Below are positions 54,532-62,287 of a stretch of DNA of 64,000 nt, in pieces. Every line of letters begins with the position of its first letter. Positions within the stretch are counted from its first letter, which is position 1. This stretch comes from Trichomonas vaginalis G3 (taxonomy: Eukaryota > Parabasalia > Trichomonadida > Trichomonadidae), in assembly GCF_026262505.1 (NCBI RefSeq), contig NC_067204.1, positions 8,961,797-9,025,796 of the forward strand, given 5' to 3'. The notes below the pieces were generated by a model, which was not told where the DNA came from, did no database searches, and saw nothing but the letters and a program-made list of their open reading frames with translations. Both the position numbers and the translations under genes were made by a program.

Positions 54532-55527
54532 ATGACTAACTATCTCGAAGTTATCCAGGTCGGTGTTGCTATGCTTTTAATTATAGGAGTTGGATTCCTC
54601 CTAGCGAAATTAAAGATTGTCACACTAAAAGACTCTCAACCTTTAAATAATGTGGTTTTTTATGTGGGCTTCCTGCCCTTAATTGTGGAAGGTATAGCTC
54701 CAAAGAAGCTAAAGACATTGGATTTCCATCCATTCGGTATTGCAGCTCTTATGGCTCTTACTACTTATGCAGCATTAGCTTTTATGATGATATTTCCGTT
54801 TAAGGATAGGTTCGGAACATATCTCGCTACATCATTCCCTACTGCATATATTAACTACATTATTTCCGGTATCCCCGTTTTCGATGCGTTGTGGCCTCCA
54901 AGTGAACATATTATGGTTTCTATGATGATGATTTGCAATGATTTAGTTTCATCACCTACTTTCTTGACAATGGTTGGTATTTATAACGTTATTATGGGCA
55001 ATAAGAAGAGAGTTGAAAATGGCTTGCCTCCAGAGAAGTTCTCAATTAAAGTTATAGGCAGAGTTCTTCTTACAGTTGCAAAGAGCCCAATTCTTTGGGG
55101 TAACGTTGTTGGTATTATTTACTCAGGTATTGGTATTCCATATCCAATTTACTGCAACAAACTCTTTGATTACGCAGGATCTATGGTTTTCGCTTTAGCT
55201 TTGGTTTGCGTTGGAGTTTTCTTGGCTCAGCACTCTCTTATTTCTTGCGGTTGGATTCAATTCTTCTTCTGCATGTTCATCAGATTGTTTGTTGGTCCAA
55301 TTTTCGCAGGTTTGTGGTGCAAGGCATTGGGAATGTCAAAGAGACTTTCAAGACAATGCATGGTCATTGGTGCTCAGCCAACTGCTGTCGCTGCTTATTC
55401 ATTAACATCAGGAGCTCATTTAGGTGAAGATGTCGCATCCACAATGATTTTCTGGACAACTGTAATGTGTGTTCCAACTATTATCATTTGGTTCAGTATT
55501 TTGAACGCATTACACATATATGAATAA
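54532..55527 (+). CDS. Auxin-efflux-carrier (AEC/PIN-like) family transporter, 331 residues
   Basis: About ten hydrophobic segments in two halves: VGVAMLLIIGVGFLLAKL at the start, a loop of about 30 residues with charged NKKRVENGLPPEKFSIK in the middle, then SPILWGNVVGIIYSGIGIP and VFALALVCVGVFLAQHSLIS. The N-terminal block (LNNVVFYVGFLPLIVEGIAP) and VIGAQPTAVAAYSLT near the end are typical of the AEC/Mem_trans family. Bacterial members carry malonate or malate and plant PINs carry auxin; the substrate here cannot be told. Its location is a cell or internal membrane. The start is supported by an Inr box ten bases upstream. Confidence 0.88.
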   Translation: MTNYLEVIQVGVAMLLIIGVGFLLAKLKIVTLKDSQPLNNVVFYVGFLPLIVEGIAPKKLKTLDFHPFGIAALMALTTYAALAFMMIFPFKDRFGTYLATSFPTAYINYIISGIPVFDALWPPSEHIMVSMMMICNDLVSSPTFLTMVGIYNVIMGNKKRVENGLPPEKFSIKVIGRVLLTVAKSPILWGNVVGIIYSGIGIPYPIYCNKLFDYAGSMVFALALVCVGVFLAQHSLISCGWIQFFFCMFIRLFVGPIFAGLWCKALGMSKRLSRQCMVIGAQPTAVAAYSLTSGAHLGEDVASTMIFWTTVMCVPTIIIWFSILNALHIYE

Positions 55528-55880
55528 AGTCTATTTTGTGATACTTTCTATTAATAAATGATATTCAATTTTTAATTTATCCATAGTGAGAAAACTTGAT
55601 TGTTTAACAATAATGTGAATATTGAAATTGAATTTAATACAATAATGATAGCACATCAAAGCAATCAAGTGGAACATATGAGTATAATAATTTTTTGCCA
55701 ATAAAGATCATTATTAGCAACAAAATTGTATATAATCTCATATGATGCGTATTATGGATAAAATTAAGAAAATATGATATGTTCTAGTAGTTATTAAACT
55801 GTGGATATTTAATTTTACCTAGCAGAAAGTAAAACTTTGTAAAATCTAAAATGAATTGAAACAAACATAATATAAACAAT
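55528..55880. other. Intergenic, nothing recognised
   Basis: 353 AT-rich bases between convergent genes; no repeat or RNA gene seen. Confidence 0.5.
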
Positions 55881-57164
55881 TTATTCATATGTAGGAATTG
55901 TTCTAACAAAGTTATCAATCAAATTTCTATCAGGCATTTGAATGTCGTTGCTTAATAATGGAGGTTTCAGTGAAATATGTTTATTTTGAGGGTCAAAAAC
56001 GTATTTTTGATCCACAGAAAAATCATATTTAACTGGTGCAGGTAGAGGAGGGATTGGATTTGATTTTACCCTTGCAAATGGCATTATCTCGGAAATTGGA
56101 GGTGGAATTAGAACATTTGTTGTCCTAGGTTCTGTAGAAATCTTCACCTTTGGTTTTGTCTTCTTTTTAGAAGATTTTTCTTCAATAATTTTTTCATTAA
56201 AAACAATTTTCTTTTCTTCCTGGATTTTTTCTTCTGGTTTCTCTTCTTTATGTTTTTTATTTAACTTTTCTTCGGCAACAGCTTTGGAAAATGCTTTTTC
56301 TAGCTTTTTGGGTGATTTTTTAGCTAATCTTTCTTCTTTTGACATTTTTTCTTCTTTCTTCTTCTGTTTTTCTTCTTTGGCCAACTTAGCTTGCTGTTTT
56401 ATCTCTTGTTTAATAATGGATTTTGTAATTGGATTAATAATTCCATTTCCTGCAAGAATTTGAATGTGCATGAATTGTATATTGCGGTATCTATCATCAG
56501 GAGCTTCCCTCCAGTTTATAAAGTTCCTGCATTTAGGATTTCCACAATTACATGGTATTTTTTCTGTTCTGGGTATTGAAGAGATACCGTAATCTAGTGT
56601 AAGCTCTTCATATGGTAGTATATCGCGTTTAGCAACTATAGATACTGTTGCTGATGATTTTGAACTGGCTAATTTGAGTTGGCAATTTGACTCACAGCTG
56701 TGGTTTAAATATCTGGCGGGTGTTCGTATATTTGTTAAATCTACGTAATTGTTTTCGTCAATTTGAATAATAAAGGATATATTCGGATTAATCTTTTTAT
56801 ATTTTTGATATCTCATTTCAGCTACCGATGTTCTGACAACAGGGCATGTAATATCGATTAGATTTTCTTGGGCTCGAAGTTTTTCCGTAGTAAATAAGCC
56901 AAATCCGTGAATAGTACTTTTTTCAAATCGAAATCTTCCAACATTTGCAAAAACTGACATCTCATGATTGTTAGAAGTGATAGATACAACATTCCTTTTG
57001 GTATGGCTAATAGCATTTGCCCTTTCTTCTTGATCTAGAAATTCAATTTTTTCTAAACGACTGCAAACCAGTTTAGAATTTTTATCAAGAGCTTTTGATA
57101 CATTCCCAGGTATAATTGGATCATTAAGTTTGGCTGGAACTCCTGAATTTGAACCCCGAGACAT
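55881..57164 (-). CDS. SET-domain histone-lysine methyltransferase-like, 427 residues
   Basis: A SET domain spans about residues 75-220: RFRFEKSTIHGFGLFTTEKL at its start, NIRTPARYLNHSCESNCQLK with the NHS core motif, YEELTLDYG near the end, then a post-SET cysteine cluster CNCGNPKCRNFINW. These are the cofactor- and substrate-binding motifs of SET methyltransferases. The long C-terminal half is Lys/Glu-rich (KEEKQKKKEEKMSKEERLAK) and ends in a Pro-rich region (PPPISEIMPFARVKSNPIPP). The target lysine is unknown; the post-SET cluster fits SET1/MLL- or SET2-like enzymes. The first ATG in the frame (MSRGSNSGVPAKLND) is at 57,164. Confidence 0.88.
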   Translation of the reverse strand: MSRGSNSGVPAKLNDPIIPGNVSKALDKNSKLVCSRLEKIEFLDQEERANAISHTKRNVVSITSNNHEMSVFANVGRFRFEKSTIHGFGLFTTEKLRAQENLIDITCPVVRTSVAEMRYQKYKKINPNISFIIQIDENNYVDLTNIRTPARYLNHSCESNCQLKLASSKSSATVSIVAKRDILPYEELTLDYGISSIPRTEKIPCNCGNPKCRNFINWREAPDDRYRNIQFMHIQILAGNGIINPITKSIIKQEIKQQAKLAKEEKQKKKEEKMSKEERLAKKSPKKLEKAFSKAVAEEKLNKKHKEEKPEEKIQEEKKIVFNEKIIEEKSSKKKTKPKVKISTEPRTTNVLIPPPISEIMPFARVKSNPIPPLPAPVKYDFSVDQKYVFDPQNKHISLKPPLLSNDIQMPDRNLIDNFVRTIPTYE

Positions 57165-57816
57165 CAAAATTAAAAAAAATAGTCACTTTTTATTCATGAT
57201 ATTTTGAAAATTTTTAAATTTGATTGAAACTCTAAATTGATTTTAAAATTGGTCAATATACCCAAAATATCGCATATTTATAGTGTTAGATTTTTCCAAA
57301 ATACTCTTTTATAACGACAATATAAAAATTTAAAATAAAAAATTGTATTTTCTTGATTGACAATCTAGGAAAACTATAAATAATTCAAAAATGGAAAAGA
57401 AGAATGTCATCTTGAAGTCTAAATATGACAAATACGGAATTTTTCAATAAATTTTAAGAAAATAGGAAAAGATTTTAGTAGTCATATTTCATGAGTGACT
57501 TTACAAAGCATCGCTCTATATGCATAACCGGACCACTGTATTTTCATCAATGTATACCTAAGTTATTTCACTAATAATGAAAGCAAACTGATTTCTTCAC
57601 TTATTGAAATCATTATACTTATGAAGACAAAGTGTATCTTAAATAAATCTGAGCTGAATGATGAAAAGTCAGGAGAAATTTTTAAAATTTGAAACCCGAA
57701 ATCTATTGGCATTTAAGGTTCATTATAAATTTTATTATTATATTTTATATAAATAAACACATATGATACTTTCATTTTTTGACTATGACACTTTTTGACA
57801 TTTCCAATTTGATAGA
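57165..57816. other. Intergenic between divergent genes
   Basis: 652 AT-rich bases. A TCATTTTTT box at about 57,772 could be an Inr for the kinase gene, 45 bases upstream of its ATG. No repeat or RNA gene was recognised. Confidence 0.45.
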
Positions 57817-58926
57817 ATGACCGAATTTTTCAGTGACGATGATCAAAAACCCCAATTTAACTGTTCAAACAATGTAGATGATTCTTTAAAGGAAGAATTA
57901 AATCAGATGATTACTAATGATTCAATTTTTAGTTGTGGACAATATGGTAAAGCCTTTATACTTAGACACAGAAGCTTCGAAAATAAAATGTGCGTAAAAT
58001 TGATTGGATTTAGAAAAGAAAACCCATCTCATGACGATATTGAGCGAGAATTTAATATTCAGATCCAATTCAAGCATCCAAACATAGTTCCAATAGTAAA
58101 TTCATTAGATCTGCCAAATAATGGTACAAATAAGGATATTTTAGGTTATGTTTGTTTTATTATGCCATATTATCCTCTGAAAGACCTCTATTATTACTTA
58201 CTTGATCAGCCAAATCATATAATACAAATTAAAGAAGTTCAATGCATAGGCAAACAGATTTTGGAAGCCTTAATTTACATGAATGGTGTGGGATACTTCC
58301 ACAACGACCTCAAATTAGAGAATGTGCTTATTAAAAAAGAGAATGGATTTACGGTTGCTGCATTATGCGATTTCGGATTTACACAACTTATCAGAGATGA
58401 TAAAGATATTTTATATTATGATAATGGAAGAGGAACTTTATTGTATAATGCCCCAGAGAAACATCGTGGTGATAATAAATGTATGTATACTTTTGATGTC
58501 AATTTTATTTTTTTAATTGACATCATTTTCTTTTTTATTTTTAGATACTAACACACAGATAATTATTTAGCTGACAATTGGTCATTTGGAATTATTTTAT
58601 ATATGATGGCTTATGGAAAATACCCATTTTATGATCCTCCTGACGTTTATAAATCGTTACAATATCATATATTAATAACACGTAGTAATATTCAATATCC
58701 AGATAATCCTGATAATATTGATGAATTCAATAATTTGAAAGATTTACTTGAAGGTTTACTTAAACTTAATCCAAATGAACGTATCACATTAGAAGCAGCT
58801 CGAGATCATCCTTTCTTCAAGGATGTAGATGTTAATCCCGTCACACTAACAAATCCTGTCGATCTTGACGAAAATGGTGAAATAGATGCTTTTGAACCAG
58901 AGGTTATAGATTTTACTTATAACTAA
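57817..58926 (+). CDS. Protein kinase with one intron (exons 57,817-58,480 and 58,559-58,926), 343 residues
   Basis: Splicing the 78-base intron joins HRGDNK to YNYLADNWSFGIILYMMAYG, restoring an unbroken kinase domain. Seen in order: SCGQYGKAFI (glycine loop), MCVKLIGF (lysine), EREFNIQIQFKHPNIVPIV, HNDLKLENVLI (catalytic loop), LCDFGFTQL (DFG), LYNAPEKHRG (APE) and DNWSFGIILY. The C-terminal ~50 residues are acidic. The catalytic loop reads HND rather than HRD, so the arginine that reads activation-loop phosphate is missing; the Asp, Lys and Asn remain. It resembles CAMK/AMPK-like kinases, but no subfamily is claimed. Intron signals are textbook trichomonad. The FB4 transposon begins eight bases after the stop codon. 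Confidence 0.9.
58481..58558 (+). other. Spliceosomal intron, 78 nt
   Basis: It starts GTATGT and ends ACTAACACACAG, the invariant fused branch-point/3' splice motif of Trichomonas introns. It interrupts a TAT codon after its first base (phase 1). Its removal restores the kinase domain without any stop. Confidence 0.95.
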
Positions 58927-58934
58927 ATGCGTTT

Positions 58935-60189
58935 TGTAATAAACAGAAATTCATCAAAAGTGACAGCTCTCAATTTTTTGACATTTGTAAATTCTAAATT
59001 GAATGAGAAAAATGAAATAATACTAAGCATAATACAATATTCTAGATTTAATTATAATTAGGAAAAAGTGAGTTTTGTGAGTACTTTTCATAGGCATATA
59101 GAATGAAATCTTCTGAAAAATAATATCACATAAACTCATATTATTTTCTAATATATAACTATTTTATATAAAAATCAAATTCAATGATCTTAAAAGCGAA
59201 GGATAAACCTCAAAATTTACGAATATAATGAGTGGGAATATAATGCTTATCTATCATAAAACCATATGAAATATCAATTTTTGCTTTACGCCTAATTTTT
59301 GACGACAATTAGCAAAAAATGTTAAATGTTAACACTCAGTCCATTTGAATATGAAAAATAAAATTGACTTTGATTAAATGTTTTTATTTATCATGCAATT
59401 CTTCTTGCGACCAAAGATTTGAATAAAAGTTCAAAAAATAAGATAGCTTAAAAAATAATATACGGTAGTGTTTACTAATAGATGAATAGTATATAAATTC
59501 TATTAAAATGGATTTGATCCAAAAAAATATATAAAATTTGATCATAAATAAAATCGTTTTAAATTACTTCTTCATTTAAATTATAACAATTATTTTTGGT
59601 TTTATATTTTTTTGGATCAAATTCATTTTAATAGAATTTATATACTATTCATCTATTAGTAAACACTACCGTATATTATTTTTTAAGCTATCTTATTTTT
59701 TGAACTTTTATTCAAATCTTTGGTCGCAAGAAGAATTGCATGATAAATAAAAACATTTAATCAAAGTCAATTTTATTTTTCATATTCAAATGGACTGAGT
59801 GTTAACATTTAACATTTTTTGCTAATTGTCGTCAAAAATTAGGCGTAAAGCAAAAATTGATATTTCATATGGTTTTATGATAGATAAGCATTATATTCCC
59901 ACTCATTATATTCGTAAATTTTGAGGTTTATCCTTCGCTTTTAAGATCATTGAATTTGATTTTTATATAAAATAGTTATATATTAGAAAATAATATGAGT
60001 TTATGTGATATTATTTTTCAGAAGATTTTGTGTTCTTCTTCAAAATTTTATTTTTTTATTAAAAAGAATCTTTACAAAATATACATTTACTTTAATTAAT
60101 ATTTAAAAACGTGCTCTATCAAAAGTTCCAAAAATTCAATATTTTAGCTTTTCTGAGGTGTCACTTTTGATGAATTTCTGTTTACAACA
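58935..60189. mobile_element. Palindromic element FB4, uninterrupted reference copy
   Basis: 1,255 bp with ends TGTAATAAACAG and CTGTTTACAACA, flanked by GTTT (58,931-58,934 and 60,190-60,193). 'A' subterminal part left, 'B' part right. Long inverted arms run from about 59,107 to 60,026 around a ~105-bp centre. No gene. It begins eight bases after the kinase stop codon. Confidence 0.9.
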
Positions 60190-60238
60190 GTTTGATATCT
60201 ATTATGAAATCAGTATTTTTTTTCGCTTTCGTCTTTCA

Positions 60239-60369
60239 TAGGGTTTTGCAAAGTGGCACGTAAAGTGGCACAATGTTGCAAAAATTTCCCTTTTTGCCCT
60301 TTGTCCATTCAATTTTACGCCCGTAACTGGCACGAATCCTCGAAACCCGTGCCAGTTTGCAAAACCCTA
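60239..60369. mobile_element. hAT-type MITE, 131 bp
   Basis: Terminal inverted repeats of 22 bp: TAGGGTTTTGCAAAGTGGCA... at the left and the complement of TAGGGTTTTGCAAACTGGCA... at the right, with one mismatch. It is flanked by the 8-bp duplication GTCTTTCA (60,231-60,238 and 60,370-60,377). TAGGG-type ends and 8-bp duplications are those of hAT transposons. It cannot encode a transposase. Confidence 0.88.
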
Positions 60370-60454
60370 GTCTTTCAAAATCTGAATTAAATGAAAGAGT
60401 TACACATGATTTTAAGCAGTATTTCATTAAAAGTCCCAAAATTATTGAGAAAGG

Positions 60455-60660
60455 ATGTATTTGCCACTTTCTGACATTCTCTCAATTTTTTTGTCATCTA
60501 TTATATATATCCTAATTTTCTATGATAAAAAGATAATATTTTTGAGCGGGGAAAAGTTATTATAATTCAATACATAGTACCTCATATAGTCGTTATACTT
60601 TTTTATTATTAAAATAAAGATATGTTGATATTATGTGAGTTTACAAAAATGTAAGCTATT
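60455..60660 (+). repeat. Diverged repeat copy 1
   Basis: Shares CACTTTCTGACATTCTCTCA and the following ~180 bases, at moderate similarity, with 60,978-61,160. Both contain an AAGTTATT...GTTATACTTTTTT segment. Probably old copies of one intergenic repeat. Confidence 0.6.
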
Positions 60661-60967
60661 TTTTTAGATTTTGAAACGGCGAAAGAATAGAGTATGATGA
60701 ACGTATGCTACAATTATGTTTATTCATATAAATATCAATTCCATCATAGACGACAATAGTTCCAGTAAAATAAACGGGAGTATTATTATTGTCGTCTGAC
60801 GATTTTTAGACTACAATGCAAATTTTCGAATTCTAGAATATTTAGCCAAATAAAGAGTCATTCAATATATAATACGTGTTTGCACTCTATATGCATAGAT
60901 AGGATTGATGTTCTCCTTTATTTAGGTATCAAAACATGCTTGTAAAAAAATAATAATAAAACATTTA

Positions 60968-61198
60968 AGGGCGCACTTACCACTTTCTGACATTCTCTCA
61001 ATTTTTCTGACATTCTAGTTTTTTAACCAAATTTTCTAATGTAAAAAGTCATTAACTTTGTTCGGGAAGAAGTTATTTTAAGTCATTACCTAGTATCTTC
61101 TATCATTGTTATACTTTTTTGCAATCACAATAAAGATATTTTGATAAAGTGCACTTTCTTTTTTGCAATCACAATATATCATATCAGAAAGTGCACTC
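60968..61198. repeat. Diverged repeat copy 2, possible TTAA-flanked element
   Basis: It begins TTAAGGGCGCACTT (60,964 onward) and ends AAAGTGCACTCTTAA (to 61,202), an imperfect inverted pair bordered by TTAA. It contains the second copy of the repeat at 60,455-60,660. Low confidence as a discrete transposon. Confidence 0.35.
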
Positions 61199-61202
61199 TT
61201 AA

Positions 61203-62244
61203 GGGTGCACACGAGAGGATCATGTAAACTTCAGAATTTAGAACCTTATTTTTAGGCATTATCTTGGCTACCTATTTAGGCTCGAAAAGCAAAAAATATC
61301 AAAAAATCCAACTTGACTCCATTATGACCCTTTCATGGAGGTAGTTTTTATCCGCTAGTATTTTCCCTTTGAATCTCTTTACAATTCGAAATCAAATTCA
61401 AAACTCAGTAGAAGAAAGGAAGAATCGACTTACTACGGTTGTAATACGACTAAATACATATATTTAATTATTTTTATTTACATAATAATTGTTTGAAGCT
61501 CATATTCCATCAAATTTTTAAATAAAAACATTAAAATGTTGAAAATGTTCATATATTTTAATAGGGTTTTGGCACTTTATTGAGGAATTACTACATACAT
61601 AGTCGAACTGAACTTGACATTTTGAAATTTAAATTATTTATCAAAATTAAAATTTAACTTGAAATTTATAATTATTTAGTCATATTTTGCATAATTCTAA
61701 GTAGATTTTGTAAAAAATCAAGAAAGAAAAACTTTAACGTGCTTTATTTTTTCTTTTTTATAATAATACATATTATTATATAATTAACATATTCATAATG
61801 TTTCACCCTTTCAAAAATATAATCCTCCTCCTCTCAAATAAACGTACATACGGGTGGCCTCTTTTTTCAAAAAATTAAAATTTGAAATTTTGGGCTCAAA
61901 TATTAGAGATTTTTTCAACCTTCAACGATATATGTTGTCTATATCAGACCTCCTTTCTTTTTGATACTTAACATTGTTCCTAAATCTTAGCCGTTAAGGC
62001 TGTTCTGAAAATATTTTTTTTTTCGAAAAAATTCGAAAAAAATTCTTAAAATTCAAAAATCCCTTAATTCCTGAGGATTTTGGAAAAAAGTTTTTACATG
62101 AACATGTGTATATTATATGAAGTATATTGATAAGGTAAAAATCAAATTTTATTGCATATTCATCGAGAAAATAAACTAACGAATCCCTCAAAATTGAGAG
62201 GGTAATCCTCCTCCTCTCAAATAAACGTACATACGGGTGCACCC
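61203..62244. mobile_element. Candidate TTAA-flanked non-autonomous element, 1,042 bp
   Basis: TTAA stands on both sides (61,199-61,202 and 62,245-62,248), and the ends are GGGTGCACACG and the complement of GGGTGCACCCG. TTAA targets are used by Kolobok and piggyBac transposons; Kolobok elements have been reported from Trichomonas. A ~35-bp segment (ATCCTCCTCCTCTCAAATAA...) occurs both at the right end (62,205) and internally (61,821). The terminal repeat is short, so the call is tentative. No gene inside. Confidence 0.45.
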
Positions 62245-62287
62245 TTAAAAGTTCAAAATATTATAAAAAAAAAATAATAAAAATATT

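Noticed and set aside
60236-60439. 67-residue minus-strand frame
   Set aside because: It spans the hAT MITE and flanks; no support as a gene.
61994-62242. 82-residue minus-strand frame
   Set aside because: Lies in the TTAA-type repeat and is low in complexity; includes part of the internal repeat.
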